A stretch of DNA of 64,000 bases from Tupaia tana (taxonomy: Eukaryota > Chordata > Mammalia > Scandentia > Tupaiidae): contig JAKSZU010000005.1 in the NCBI GenBank assembly GCA_026018925.1, forward strand, positions 85,794,886 to 85,858,885. The letters are read 5' to 3'. Position numbers and translations under genes: made by a program. Positions 11,540-23,240 of the stretch are shown here, in pieces. The notes beneath the pieces were generated by a model. It worked only from the letters and a program-made list of their open reading frames with translations. It did not search any database and was not told the origin of the DNA. Position 1 is the first letter of the stretch. Every line of letters begins with the position of its first letter.

Positions 11540-12388
11540 ATAAAACCAAAAATTATCTCTAATTCTATATTTTAGTTCAGAGAAATGCTGTGGGTGGAAT
11601 AAACAGAGAACCAGAAAACAATGAGGAAGTTAAGAAGCTAAGTAACATATGACTGAATGTATAAAAGAAATTGAAAAAAAAAAAAAAAATCACCAGCAGG
11701 CCTGACACGGCAAAGTTCAATAATCAAGTGGACTCCTCAGGGAAAAGCAGAGAATCCCAAGTGAAGTCGGGCTCAATGAGGAAATGCTTGTGTGCCTATT
11801 ATGCACCCAGACCAGACCAAATGAAAACAGCCTACCTACCAATCAACCAGACAAACAAACAAACAAACAAACCTAAAAGTATTTGTCCGTCTCTGTGACA
11901 CACTGGGGAAAAAATAATAGATACTAAGGAGCTTGACAGCTAAATTGTTTAATTAGAAGAAATGCAATAAGTGTTTTTTAAAAAAAGTCTTATTAGGACT
12001 CAGTAACAAATCAGCCTTTACTCTGAATCAAATATACACCTGGGGGATAGAAAGGTGATATATCCACAAGACAGAGTAGTTGTTAGATGGTGTTCGGTGT
12101 TAACCTAGCAAAGTGGCTATGATTTGCATTTTCAGTTCATTTCCTGGGATGATCCCCTATATAGTGTATAAATGGATAACTCAGAATTGTGCTATACATT
12201 CAAGAAAGAATGACAGTTTAAAAGATTATCAGAGAATCTACTCACTTGCACTAATAAAATGAGCAAAGAAGCAAAAATTCATGTGGAAAATGAAAAAAAA
12301 AGTATACAACAAAACAAGCTAAAATATAAGCCAGTATTTGGTTTTAAATGCTTAAGAGATGCTTAGCTAACAGAAGAAAATGAAAGTT
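11540..12388. other. No recognised feature
   Basis: Poly(A) near 11675-11688 and (CAAA)n near 11850-11872. The 75-residue frame at 11671 starts in poly(A) and shows no domain. Confidence 0.5.
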
Positions 12389-12400
12389 ATCCTGTTTCAT

Positions 12401-12661
12401 TTTTTTTTGAGAGAGGTTTTTGCTATAGGGTGCATGCACTTACCAGACATACAGAGAGGGACAGAGAGACAGAAAGTGAGAAATCACCCCTCCAGGGGGG
12501 ACGGCCACGCTGCAATCCCTTCTCCTCCATTCTCCTCTCGGGATCTTGGGCACGCACGCACACGTGCCCGGCGTGAGTTTAAGCCACCGGGTCCGGGACT
12601 CGAAGCACGGTTGACTACGTGGGAGTCCAGTGACATAGCCATTACGCTATCTGCTGGCCCC
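12401..12661 (-). mobile_element. tRNA-derived SINE, type A1, inserted in the TSD of an older SINE
   Basis: Antisense GAGAGAGGTTTTTGCTATAGG through TCTGCTGGCCC. The 12-bp TSD is ATCCTGTTTCAT (12389-12400) and ATCATGTTTCAT (12662-12673). Its right TSD coincides with the left TSD of the type S SINE at 12684, which dates the A1 insertion as the later one. Confidence 0.93.
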
Positions 12662-12683
12662 ATCATGTTTCATTCTTTTAAAG

Positions 12684-12754
12684 ATTTTTTAAAATTTAAC
12701 TTTATTTACTTATTCATCCATTTTAATTTGACCAGTTGACCAGAGAGGGACAGG

Positions 12755-12795
<41 letters not shown>

Positions 12796-12895
12796 AGGGA
12801 AAGTGAGAAAGCAAGCCTCCAGGTCTGGGACTCAAACCATGGTCAGCCATGTGGGAATTCAGCACCCTTAACAATCATGCCACCTTTTGGCTTCT
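12684..12895 (-). mobile_element. tRNA-derived SINE, type S
   Basis: Antisense AATTTGACCAG end, (GA)n tract 12760-12790, GGGACTCAAACCATGG (B box complement), AATCATGCCACC head. A 22-bp TSD lies at 12662-12683 and 12896-12917 (two mismatches). Confidence 0.9.
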
Positions 12896-12917
12896 ATCAT
12901 GTTCCATTTTTTTAAAG

Positions 12918-13203
12918 TTTGTTTCTCCTGTGAAAGAGACAGGGGCATCCCAACAGGACCCCCTTCAGTCTCAGTGTCCAGCATCTTTCAGAGACGTCCG
13001 CTGGACCCAAACCCAGGACCTTTCTCTTGTGACTCCAGCTGGACTATCACTGCGCCCCTGGCTGGCCCCAAAGCAATGCATATTAAGCTTGCAGTACTTT
13101 AGGCACGAAAAGTAATGATGAGATAAAGTCAAATTATAAACAGGCATAAGAAGCAGTGTCCTTTCAAATGGCACACATAAAAACTACACAAAATTAAGTG
13201 CCA
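12918..13203. other. Unclassified sequence
   Basis: A GC-richer patch at about 12930-13080 (CACTGCGCCCCTGGCTGGCCCC) gives overlapping frames of 60-88 residues, but I see no domain or splice context. It may be an old SINE or LTR fragment. Confidence 0.35.
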
Positions 13204-13824
13204 TGTACTGAATGCTTTTGTTTCTTCTAAATTCATATGTTAAAATTCTAACCCTCCAAGGTGTTGATATCAAGAGGTGTGGTCTCAGTATCAGCAGATG
13301 GCAGCACTAGACTCTCATGTAGTAGACCGCGGTTGAGTCCCAAACCAGCAGCTTAAACTCAAATTGAGCATGTGTGCATACATGCCCCAAATCCCAAGAG
13401 AATGGAGAAAAGATTGTGGTGTGGCCATCCTCCCTGGTGGAGGGGGTTATTTCTCACTTTCTGTCTCTCTCTCTCTCTGAGTCTCTATCTCTGTGGCAAG
13501 CACACATGACCTACAGCAAAAATCTCTCAAAAAAATAAAAAAAGGTAGAGTCTTTCGCAAGTGATTAGGCAATGAGAGGAGAGCCCTCATGAATGAGATT
13601 AATGCCCTGAAATTGTGACTTCAGATACTCCTTCTCCTCTTTGGCCACGTTAAGACGAAGTGAAAAGTCAATAAATTAGGAAGTAGTCTCCCAATAGACA
13701 TTGAACTTGCCAGTACCTTGATCTTTGGTTTCCCAAATTCTGGAACTGTGAGAAATAAATTTCGGTTGTTTATAAACAACCAGTTTATGGTATTTTGTTA
13801 TAGCAGTTCAAACAGATTAAGGCA
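13204..13824 (+). mobile_element. MaLR LTR (MST/MLT1-like), split by a SINE
   Basis: 13204-13283 carries TGTACTGAATG...AAATTCATATGTTAAAATTCTAACC. 13545-13824 carries GAGCCCTCATGAATGAGATTAATGCCCT, CTTGATCTTTGGTTTCCCAAATTCTGGAACTGTGAGAAATAAATTTC and GGTATTTTGTTATAGCAG. These follow the order of an MST/MLT1 LTR. No internal retroviral region is attached, so it is a solo LTR. Confidence 0.9.
13284..13544 (+). mobile_element. tRNA-derived SINE, type B/A, inserted in a MaLR LTR
   Basis: TCAGCAGATGGCAGCACTAG head, GCGGTTGAGTCCC (B box with a one-base deletion), the GAATGGAGAAAAG block, CT tract, GACCTACAGCAAAAATCTCTC and an A-rich tail. Confidence 0.88.
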
Positions 13825-14089
13825 CTAATTTACAAGGATTAGATAAAAAAAAATAAAAAAAAAAAAACACATAGACCCGACCCCTAATTTCACACAGTGC
13901 AGTGTCCAGTCTATTTTACGTATATCACATATTTTCATAAATGTCATCTACCCACAGCTATTCTTACTCTTGGTCTTATTGTTTGCCAACACCAATGTAA
14001 ATTCATTCACGCTTACCTTTCCGCTGCTCATCATCCTTCCTGCATTTCTATGCTTCTATTGGGAATGATTATTATTGTCGCTAAAAAAA

Positions 14090-14345
14090 ATTTTTATATT
14101 TTTCATAGTGCAAGTCTAAGGACATCAAACTCTCTAAGCTTCTGTTTGTTGAACAAATATCTTCATTTTTTTTTCCTTTCAGTTTGAAGGCTACTTTCCT
14201 CATTCTCTAAATTCTAAGTCACTGTAGTTTTGTTTTGCTTAGATGACTGTCACCTTTTCAAAATTATTCCATTGTATTCTGTTCTTCACAATTCCACTTC
14301 AGATGTTTACCATCACTCTCAGCTTCTTTGAAAGTATTATTTCTT
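14090..14345 (-). mobile_element. L1 fragment, antisense (uncertain)
   Basis: TTGTTGAACAAATATCTTCATT, TTTGAAGGCTACTTTCC and TTCCATTGTATTCTGTTCTTC resemble the antisense ORF region of old L1 elements as I recall it. Divergence is high. Confidence 0.4.
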
Positions 14346-14353
14346 TCTTTTCA

Positions 14354-14357
<4 letters not shown>

Positions 14358-14387
<30 letters not shown>

Positions 14388-14470
14388 TAATAGGGTGTGT
14401 ACACTTACCTGAGATAGAGACAGAGACATTGAGAGAGGCTTGGAAAGAAGAGACAGAAAGGAGAGATGTT
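14358..14470 (-). mobile_element. 5'-truncated tRNA-derived SINE
   Basis: A long poly(T) is followed by antisense TGTAATAGGGTGTGTACACTTACC and a GA-rich tract. It ends before the GGAGAAGG block, so only the 3' third of the SINE is present, as expected from incomplete reverse transcription. Confidence 0.75.
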
Positions 14471-14723
14471 ATTCTTGAACTTAATACATCTTACTACTAG
14501 AGCACTCATTTAGAACTACTACCTGTTTAAAGTATAAAAAACATGCATTGTGTTTGAAAAGGAAATTGATATTTTTACGTTGTGTTACATTTTTTTTTCT
14601 TTCAATTAAAAAAAAATGTTTAAGAGAAGACACTAACTTTCGGGCAGATGCCACATCTCTGTGCAAATTGGATTATTCACTTATTAAAATAAATTAATGT
14701 AACACCTAGCTTAAAAACCTATG

Positions 14724-14982
14724 GTAGCCATCACGTGGCATGGTAGTTAAGGTGCTCAACTCTCACATGGCCAATTGCAGTTCAAGTCCTGGATGTGATG
14801 CCTTGAAAATTATGCTGGGCGTGTGTGTATGCATGCCCCCAAAATCTGAGAGAATGAAGAACATATTGTGTCATGGCTATTTCCCCTGGGGGCTGATTTC
14901 TTGCTTTCCCCTTTCCTTGTCTGTCTCTCTCTGTCTCTCCCCAATGACTGCATGTGCTCTACAGAAAAGCCTAAAACAAAAC
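14724..14982 (+). mobile_element. tRNA-derived SINE, type B
   Basis: CACGTGGCATGGTAGTTAAGG head, CAGTTCAAGTCCTGG B box, GAAAATTATGCTGGG, TGGCTATTTCCCCTGGGGGCTGATTTC, CT tract, GACTGCATGTGCTCTACAG. The TSD is AAAAACCTATG (14713-14723) and AAAAAACTTATG (14983-14994). Confidence 0.9.
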
Positions 14983-14994
14983 AAAAAACTTATG

Positions 14995-15287
14995 AAATCA
15001 GAATGACTATTTAATAAGAAGAATTCAGAAATATCTTCCATCATGAGCATATTTCAAATATGTAAGCAGTTTACTAATGATGCCTCTAGTTAATTTTAAA
15101 TACATAAAAGCAAAAGGGTAAAAAAAGCATCATCTTGGAAATAACTGAAAGTACTAAACAAAATCAAGACAATTTTAAAATGTATTTTAAATTCTTGTCA
15201 TTAATCAGTTGTCTTTCAAATGTAAATCATCCAAGTAACATTTGATTGACGGATATGTTCAAGACTTTAACATACCCTGGTACGTTA
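14995..15287. other. AT-rich sequence, no recognised feature
   Basis: No recognisable signal. Confidence 0.5.
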
Positions 15288-15800
15288 CTTTAGGTTCCTC
15301 TGAAAACAGAGCCTAAGACAACATCCTTGGAGTTGATTTAGAGGTATCCAGAGGAAGCAGTAACGTGCATGTGAGGTATATAACACAGGACAGAATTGAA
15401 AGTCACTGCAAGTCCCCTGTGCAGTTCTCTGTTGTAGGTGGGAAGAGTTGTTTCCTTCCAGATCTGAGAAAATTAAAACTAAAATTTAGATCTACCTAAA
15501 ACATTTGCATCTGGGATAATTACTCATTGGCTCCTGAACCCCTTTATTTGAGGGTTGCCAATGGTGTTATCTTCTTCAGGAATGTTTATTGTAGTTGGCA
15601 CAGTTTTTGAGCATCAGTAGGCTTGCTCCAGATACCAGAAGAGGCCCCAGAGCAGATGTAGATAAGCAATGGGCATCACAAGGGTGGCTACCAGAAATGC
15701 AAATTGTGTCTAAAGTCAGGTAGAATGTTTCAGCAGCTCTAGATAGAACCATTTGTGAACTCTGGACATGTAATGCAGAAGCATCTGTCACATCTGGAAA
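15288..15800. repeat. Unclassified, probably ancient interspersed repeat
   Basis: A GC-richer patch (CTCTGAAAACAGAGCCTAAG, AGAAGAGGCCCCAGAGCAGA) has the texture of an old LTR or LINE. I cannot name the family. A 71-residue minus-strand frame here has no domain. Confidence 0.3.
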
Positions 15801-15965
15801 TAATAAGATCAGTAAAGCTAGGTCATTGCAGGAACCAATTAGTTGTCTAGAAGATACTGGCTTTTGAGTAAAGAATTTCTAAAATGTGTGTGTTATGAAA
15901 AACTTCTTTGTAATAATAAAATAAGGACTCCCACTGTCCTGATAAAGAGTTATTGGTTACTGTTT

Positions 15966-16366
15966 TCCAGGTATATTAGCTTTCTATTGCTGCTGAAACA
16001 AGTTACCATAAATTCAGTGGCTATAAACAGCATAAATTTATTATCTCAATGATTCTGGAGACCGGAAGTCTGAAATAAGCTGTATTGAGCTAAAGTCAGC
16101 ATGTTTGCAAGACTGTTTCTCTCTGAGACTCCAGGGGAAAATCTGTTTCTTTGCCTTTTCAGCTTCGAGATTCTGCTTACATTCCTTGTCTAATGCCCTA
16201 GCTCTACCCCTGTTTTAAAACTAGCCAATATCGCATCCTCCTTCTTCTCTGATCTCTTCTCTCTCTACAACTCTCTTTCTGACCATAAATCTTCAATGGA
16301 GCTGCTTTTTAAAAAAATTTAAAAGAATTATTTTTATTTATTTATTTATTTGAATTTGACCAGAGG

Positions 16367-16423
<57 letters not shown>

Positions 16424-16655
16424 CTGCCAGGCCTGAGACTCAAACCGCTGTCGGTCATGTGGGAGTCCAGGACCCCCAACCACACCACCTGTCAGCCCTT
16501 GGAGCTTCCTTTTATAAGGATCTTTTTGACAACATTGGACCCACCCGGATAATTTAAGATGATTACTTTACCTCAAGATATTCACATCTGAACTGTCCAT
16601 TTTTCCATAGAAGATGATTATTCATAGGTTCCTGGAATTAGAATGTAAAATTCAT
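15966..16655 (-). mobile_element. Ancient LTR-like repeat (medium reiteration), split by a SINE
   Basis: TATATTAGCTTTCTATTGCTGCTG, ATTATCTCAATGATTCTGGAG, CAGGGGAAAATCTGTTTC, then after the SINE TTTATAAGGATCTTTTTGAC and GGACCCACCCGGATAATTTAAG. This matches a common mammalian repeat in antisense, which I remember but cannot name with certainty. A related copy lies at 26546-27005. Confidence 0.6.
16311..16499 (-). mobile_element. tRNA-derived SINE, type S
   Basis: Antisense TTATTTGAATTTGACCAGAGG, a pure (GA)n run 16369-16416, GAGACTCAAACCGCTG (B box complement), CCACACCACCTGTCAGCCC head. The TSD is TGGAGCTGCTTTTT (16297-16310) and TGGAGCTTCCTTT (16500-16512). Confidence 0.92.
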
Positions 16656-17834
16656 TGTGAGCTTTTATTCAACTTAACATACCAAATACATTTTCAAGCA
16701 AAAATTTATTTTTCTGTATGTAATGGATGTATAAAATCTAGCCACTTCTAGGTGCTGTGGTGTTTTGTAAAACTTATAGTTAGATCAATCTACATCTTTA
16801 ATATTATGTTTTTATTCAATGCAAATGTTCTGTGAAGTATAAACTAAAAAATGCAAATAAAACCCAAAATTTAGATAAATTACTCTAAGTATATTTAATG
16901 ATTCACTCAGAAAAAATATTTCTTTGTATCCGTCAAATCTAAGTTTTGGCATGAGGAATTGAGCTGAATATTTGTTAATGAGCTCCATAAAGAAATTCAC
17001 TCCTCTTGTGTTATTTACACTTACTTATTCATTCCCCATCCTGTCAGGTTAATGCATGCTATGTTTATTGTAATGAATGCCAATTTCATTTATTTGCTAG
17101 TTTTCCCCCCCTCAGAGTAAGGAAAAGATGATTGTTGGCAAATATCCATTAACTGGACATTTTGCAAAGCTATTTCTCTAAGTCAGGGTAAAGCAGTTTT
17201 AAATGCCAGAAATATATTTCAGTTCTATATCTGATTATCATAGTAAATATCAGGGAAGAATGCTTTTAAGTGTATTTTCATAAAAAGCTTGTAGCACACA
17301 ATGGATTTCATTATCCTCACTAAAGGGTGTATTGTATAGTCATTGAGTTTCAATGACTCAGAGCTGAGATATTCTTCAGTGATTTATAATTCTGATTATT
17401 AGGGTGTTCTGCATGAAGAACCAATCATCCTTGCAGAGTTCTCACTTGTACAATTCTGCATATTGAATCAAACCTGTTTGTGGACAGAAAGATTGAGAAA
17501 AGTTTTCCAAACGTTTCAACAACATAACACTACATCTATATTTGCAACCTGAAGACTCAGCAAATTTAAAGGTTACAATTAGAATTTGCTAAATAAATGT
17601 ATTTGTGTTCTGTTCTTCATTGGAAGCACACCACCCATACTCACATACTCAGTCAAAGCACAATTATTTCTCCAACTGTTCAATAATACTTTGTCATTAA
17701 ATATTATCCAGAAACTTCCAATGAAATCATTACTAAAAGCCACATGTAAACAGTTGATGATAGAACAAAAAACATATTTTCTCTAGAATGACACAAATAA
17801 ACACAACAGTAGTACAAGATTTTAAATTAAAAAA
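16656..17834. other. AT-rich sequence, no recognised feature
   Basis: Over 1 kb without a recognised repeat or gene. Short frames only. Confidence 0.5.
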
Positions 17835-17849
17835 ATTATTTTTAAAATT

Positions 17850-18096
17850 ATTTTAGTTTGGTTTTTGATATAAGGCACATGTGCTCACTGAAGAAAGGCA
17901 GTGAGAGGGAAAGTAAGAAATCACTAATGAAAGGGGATGGCCATATCACAATCCCTTCTCCTCCAGTCTGTTCTTGGGATTTAGGGCATGCACACACAGA
18001 CACCTGGTATGATTTTTAAGTCACCAGGTCCAGGACTTCAACCATGGAGGGCCATGTGAGAATCAAGTGCCTAACCCACAATGCTACCCGCTGGCC
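17850..18096 (-). mobile_element. tRNA-derived SINE, type B
   Basis: Antisense TTTTTGATATAAGGCACATGTGCTCACTG, GGGATGGCCATATCACAATCC, TTTTTAAGTCACCAGGTCCAGGACTTCAACC and GCTACCCGCTGGCC. Diverged. Confidence 0.85.
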
Positions 18097-18971
18097 ATTA
18101 TACAAATGTGTTCTATTTCTGAAAACCCCCAATATAAGTTAAAAATACATTATTTAGAATTTTTAAATTTTATTATTATTACAGAACAACACATGCCTAA
18201 TATGATTACATTATTTGAATCCTTTTTTATTCAAACTGAGCACTCCGTCAGATCATGAAATAAAAAATTACCAGAATCTTAGAATTCTGTTAGTGCTTCT
18301 TTTAAGTCAGTCACTGCCTCCAAAGATAACTTTCTGAGTCATAACACCGTAAATTATTCTTTTCTTTTATTTAAATATAATTCTATAATAGGAATTCTCT
18401 TTACCAGCTTCATCAAGCTTTCATTATGTACGTATGGTCCTGTTTTCTGTCTCTGTTGAACTTAGCATCTGATACAAATAATACACATTTTGTGATACAG
18501 AAAGCCATCACAAAGGTAAAGTCTTTTTATAATATTAAAATATACCCTCTAAAGTAATTGAATTATATGTAATTTTATATACGCAAATTGATTTTTAAGA
18601 TATAAAGAAAATTATCCAGAATGTTGGGCATATTATATAAGTTATAAAGTGATTTTTATAACCAAAAAAGTATGTGCACATATTTTTAATTTCTTTAATA
18701 TATTTAGGACAGCTAGATTACTAGGAAACTATCCAGTCTCGTTTTATGGAATTATTTAAGAGTAAAAAAAAAAAAAAAAAAAAAAAAAAGACCTTGTCTA
18801 CAAAACATGCCCCAAGTTGTCTTATGCATTAAATAAATACCAGTCAGGAAACCCTCAAACACTTTACTTTTAGTAATGACTATCACAATTTCAAATCATT
18901 ATTTTAGGAATGCAAGTAGATCAGTATTGAAGGTATTGTTGATGTATTTTAATTAAAGATTTTTTTTAAAA
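18097..18971. other. AT-rich sequence, no recognised feature
   Basis: A pure poly(A) run lies at about 18765-18789. Nothing else recognisable. Confidence 0.5.
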
Positions 18972-18981
18972 AATAATTACT

Positions 18982-19075
18982 GGGACCAGCGGGTGGTGTT
19001 GTGGTTGAAGTGCTGGACACTCCCACATGGCCGACCACGGTTCGAGTCCTGGACCTGGCGACTTCCTTTCTTCCT

Positions 19076-19151
<76 letters not shown>

Positions 19152-19214
19152 CTGGTCAAATTAAAATAAATGAATGAATAAATAAAATTAAATAAATAAT
19201 AATTTTTAAAAAAT
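18982..19214 (+). mobile_element. tRNA-derived SINE, type S
   Basis: GGGACCAGCGGGTGGTGTTG head, intact B box GGTTCGAGTCC, then the pyrimidine tract expanded into (CT)n(GT)n at 19079-19148, ending GGTCAAATTAAAATAAATGA. A perfect 10-bp TSD AATAATTACT lies at 18972-18981 and 19215-19224. Confidence 0.94.
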
Positions 19215-19410
19215 AATAATTACTAAGAGTTTTCTCTCTTAAAAATCATATCAATGCTGATACATTTTTTTCTGTACTTAGACACTGTGCATTAAGGAAA
19301 GAGAATACAATACTTTTAAATACCTTCCAAATAAATATTAATCTGCAAATCAGCTTTGAAATATTTTAAATATTTTGAGAAATATAATGAGTGTCATAAT
19401 AACAGATGAA

Positions 19411-19650
19411 GGGACAGCAGGTAGGGTAGTGGTTAAGGTCCACATGGTTGATCACCACTCGAGTCCTGAATCTGGTGACTTGAAAATCACACTGGGTGCA
19501 TGTGCATGCACGCCCAAAATCCCAGAAGAGACTGTGTCATGGCCATCCATCCTGTGGGATGATTTCTCACTTTCCTTCTTGCCGTCTCTCTCTCTCTCTC
19601 TCTGTCTCTCTCTGGTGAGTGCACATGCACTATAGCAAAAACATAAAAAA
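19411..19650 (+). mobile_element. tRNA-derived SINE, type B
   Basis: GGGACAGCAGGTAGGGTAGTGG head with a deletion before CCACATGGTTGATC, degraded B box (ACTCGAGTCC), CT tract, GTGAGTGCACATGCACTATAGC. Confidence 0.88.
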
Positions 19651-21165
19651 AGAAAATAAGGAAATAAAGCTCTATGTAATTGGAAAAAAAGTTAATCCTG
19701 GGCTCAGGCTGTGTCCAATATCACAGAGACATTGAGATTTGTGTTGGGATCACTGGTTAAGCTGCATATTTCATCAATTGGAGACACTCTAGAACACACT
19801 TGCATACCCACTGAGGTAGTCTTTTTTAAATTCTTGTTCCTCAACATAGCCTGGAGAAAGGCCAGGTTTGAAATAACCCAGGAATTCATAAGAAATGAGA
19901 AACATCGGCCCCATACCCACCCCTGTCAAACCGGGTTGCATTTTAATAAGATTTTGCAAGATCCATTGTACATCATAATGTAAAAAACATCGCTTTAAAA
20001 AAAGTAAGAGCACTGATTCTAAATTTTAGCATAAAATGGGAGAACTAAGATGCATATATTTCTTTGGAATAACGGGATACTTTCCCTAAAGAGTTTGTGG
20101 GTGTTTTATTTGCATTTAAATATAAATATTTTAACATAAAATGCAGTAATCTATTTATTCTAATTTACTATTTCTTATGAATGTTTTTGTGCTGAGATGT
20201 GTGCACCTGTCCATTTCTTCATTCTGATGGATCTATGAGGTAGTCAAGAGCAGTTTATTAATTTAGCCAAAGGAAAATACATTTATCGATGTTTCTATTT
20301 TAAACTATTTGTAGAGTGAGATTAGATTTAAAAACATTGGTATTCTGTAACTTCCTGTGGTCTCAGATAAGGATATTCTTCCCTTATCTTTTCAGGATTC
20401 CAACTCTTCCTAATTCATTGGCTTGATTCACAGTGTACCAAGGATAAGAGGGAATTCTGTTATCTTTTGTCTTTGAAAAGATTCTCAGGTAATAGTTATG
20501 AAGAGGAAATGTGTATAACATAAGTAAAGTAAATTTACCAATTTTATGAAAGTAAATATTTCAGATATATTTTCCAATACACCCTGGGGCTCTGTAAGAA
20601 AAGCTGTGATTTGTCTCTTGGAGTTGTGCTCCCTACTACTTCCAGTGAATCAAAATCATTTGATGCCAAATTTCTGCATTGAGATTCTGTTCTGTTGTTC
20701 CATGGAAGCACCTAAAACCTCCTTGAACTTTTTAGCAAGTTTTTGTTTAAAAAAATGTAATTGTAGGCTATGTTATTTACCTAAACTTCCAGTAAGGCTT
20801 CAAACATGGAGTTTTCTACCAAAAAGAATCTTTTTGATGTTATACTAACCCAGGGCCATCATTTTCCAGAGACACAATGCTGATGTTTACTGTAAGTTAT
20901 TCATAGAGGTCCAAATGTTATAGTATTATTTTCTAGCCACTGGCATTATTCTTGAAATTATTACACTTGTGCCTTCAAAGTACATATTATAATACAAAAT
21001 GTCTACAAAATATACAGTTAAAAGAAGATTAAAAGTCCAAAATAGTGTCATGTTTTAAGTAAAACAGTTTATTTAAAGTCTCTCAAACAAATTTGTTACA
21101 ATTTTTTTCATTTGTCTGTGTTTTATTAACTTTTTAAATAGCCATGTAGTTGTGAGATGGCTCTT

Positions 21166-21202
<37 letters not shown>

Positions 21203-21250
21203 AATGAAAGCAAAACACAAGATACTTTCTTTGTACTATATGTGATTTTT
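19651..21250. other. AT-rich sequence; one (AC)n microsatellite
   Basis: Frames of 60-100 residues on both strands (such as 20546-20848) lack domains. An (AC)n run lies at about 21170-21198. No repeat family recognised. Confidence 0.5.
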
Positions 21251-21263
21251 CATGCTATAGTTT

Positions 21264-21553
21264 GTTTTTTTTTTTTTTTTTTTTTTTTTGTTTGTTTTTT
21301 TTTTTGAGAGGTTTTCGCTATAGGGCGCGTGCGCTCGCCAGACAGAGAGAGACATAGAGACAGTAAGCGAGAAATCACCCCCCCAGGGAGTATGGTCACG
21401 CCGCAATCCCTTCTCCTCCTTTCTCCTCTCGGGATCTTGGGCACGCACGCACACGCACCCGACGTGTGTTTTAAGCCACCGGGTCCGGGACGTGAACCGC
21501 GGTCGACTACGTGGGAGTCCAGCGACATAACCATTATGCTAACTGCTGGTTCC
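21264..21553 (-). mobile_element. tRNA-derived SINE, type A2
   Basis: Poly(T) with GTTTGTTT interruptions, then a full antisense SINE ending CTGCTGGTTCCC. On the minus strand the B box reads GGTTCACGTCC. GACATAGAGACAG and TATGGTCACGCC are A2 markers. A perfect 13-bp TSD CATGCTATAGTTT lies at 21251-21263 and 21554-21566. Confidence 0.95.
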
Positions 21554-21786
21554 CATGCTATAGTTTTGATGTGGGTTGCAAAATTCATCAATATTTTAAT
21601 TCATGTATATATGTATATATTCTATGTGCGCATACATCCACATAGAAACTTATGCTGAGAAAAAGATATATAAAAAGTATTTAAATAAGAGATAAAGCTG
21701 GACAATAACATAAACATACTAGATGTGTGCCCTGAGATCTATGTAGAGATACACTGCCTTATGATGTTGTAAAAAGAATAAGTTAA

Positions 21787-22055
21787 GGGACCAGCAGTTA
21801 GCGTAATGGCTATGTCGCTGGATTCCCACGTAGTCGACCGCGGTTCGAGTCCCGGACCCGGCGGCTTAAACTCACGCCGGGCGCGTGTGCGTGCGTGCCC
21901 AAGATCCCGAGAGGAGAATGGAGGAGAAGGGATTGCGGCGTGGTCATCCCCCCTGGGGGGTGATTTCCTGCTTTCTATCTCTCTGTCTCTCTCTGCCTGT
22001 CTGGCGAGCGCACGCGCCCTATAGCAAAAACCTCTCCAAAAAAAGAAAAAAAAAA
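21787..22055 (+). mobile_element. tRNA-derived SINE, type A1 (near-consensus)
   Basis: Head GGGACCAGCAGTTAGCGTAATGG, perfect B box GGTTCGAGTCC, GGCGCGTGTGCGTGCGTGCC retaining CpGs, GAGAGGAGAATGGAGGAGAAGG, CT tract, GCCCTATAGCAAAAACCTCTCC and an A tail. A 16-bp perfect TSD AAAAAGAATAAGTTAA lies at 21771-21786 and 22056-22071. It is among the youngest-looking copies, with both Pol III promoter boxes intact. Confidence 0.97.
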
Positions 22056-22136
22056 AAAAAGAATAAGTTAAAAGTGTAAAATGTCATGAACATTAAATGA
22101 GGTAGTATCTATTCAATTTGAAAACTGAAGATTTAT

Positions 22137-22391
22137 TATTTTTTAAAGTTTTTGCTATAAGGTGCATGCACTCATCAGAGAGAGACAGAGACAGAGAGAG
22201 GGAATGTGAAAAAGCATATCTCGGGGTAGGGGGGTAGTCATGTAGCAATCTCTTCTCCATTGTCCTCTCAGGAATTTGGACATGAATGCACATGTGCCTG
22301 GCATGATTTTCAAGCCACCAGGTCCAGGACTCGAACCATGGTCAGCTATGTGGTAATCCAGTAACTTAACCACTAAACCACCTGCTGGCCC
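22137..22391 (-). mobile_element. tRNA-derived SINE, type B
   Basis: Antisense AGTTTTTGCTATAAGGTGCATGC, GA-rich tract, TCTCGGGGTAGGGGGGTAGTC, GGTCCAGGACTCGAACCATGG (intact B box on the minus strand) and CACCTGCTGGCCC. Confidence 0.9.
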
Positions 22392-22905
22392 TGAAAATTC
22401 ATTTTATATGCATTTTATTTATAAACTTCGCAAAACTTATATAATATGTTTCCACTTTTCCATGATTTATTTTATTTCTTAGGCATACAGATGGCCTTCA
22501 TCTAGTAACACAGAATACTTGCACAAAGACATTTTTGGAGAACATGGACCTTGTCTGTTTTTGGTTCTTTATGTGATACTCTCTGAGATCTATATTGCTG
22601 AACATCTTTGAAAGGTTCACATTATGTCTTTAATTTACAATGCTGCAAATGTAATACTGATATACATTTTATCAGAAATTTCTTGTTTGCCTACCATATC
22701 ACAGAATTCTACAAAACCTTATTGCATTGTTATAAGTTCAGATATTTACAGAAGTCACTGGATATAATCTTGTATAAAATATTTCAGAAATCTGAGTATT
22801 ATATGTCTAATAACTCCTGATTAAATTAAATTTCTTTTGAAATGCAATGCTAAAAACAGTTTGCTTTTCCTGTGAAAATAGATAGTTCCTCCTTTCTATT
22901 TTATT
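22392..22905. other. AT-rich sequence, no recognised feature
   Basis: A 70-residue frame at 22608 has no domain. Confidence 0.5.
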
Positions 22906-22911
22906 TTTAAA

Positions 22912-23163
22912 GGTTTTTTTTTTAGACTTTTTCCATAGGATGTGTGTGCTCACCAGAGATAGAGAGAGGGAAAGTGTGAAATCACTCCTACCCCCCGCAG
23001 GAAGGATGGACACACCATTATCCTTTCTTCATTCTACTCTTGGGATTTGGGGCACTCATGCTCATGTACTCGGTATGATTTCCTAGGTGTTGGGTCCAGG
23101 ACTTGAACTGCAGTCAGCCATGTGGTAATTCATCACCTTAACTATTATGCCACCTGCTGGCCC
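22912..23163 (-). mobile_element. tRNA-derived SINE, type B
   Basis: Antisense TTTAGACTTTTTCCATAGG, a short GA tract, ACCCCCCGCAGGAAGGATGG, GGTCCAGGACTTGAACTGCAG and CCACCTGCTGGCCCC. Confidence 0.88.
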
Positions 23164-23240
23164 CTCCTCCCTTTTTTTTCCCCCTGGACCAATGAATTTA
23201 GCAGGAGGTATATTTCTTTTTGGAAATAAAGCAATACATA

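Noticed and set aside
21787-21862. tRNA gene calls at SINE heads with intact A and B boxes
   Set aside because: The heads do not fold into a clean cloverleaf with paired acceptor ends, and each continues into a SINE body with a TSD.
21806-22024. Recurring frames of about 70 residues (MAMSLDSHVVDRGSSPGPGG type) and their antisense partners (MATPQSLLLHSPLGILGTHA type) at dozens of places
   Set aside because: Each coincides with a type A or B SINE. The similarity is shared repeat DNA, not a protein family, and the frames are broken differently in each copy.
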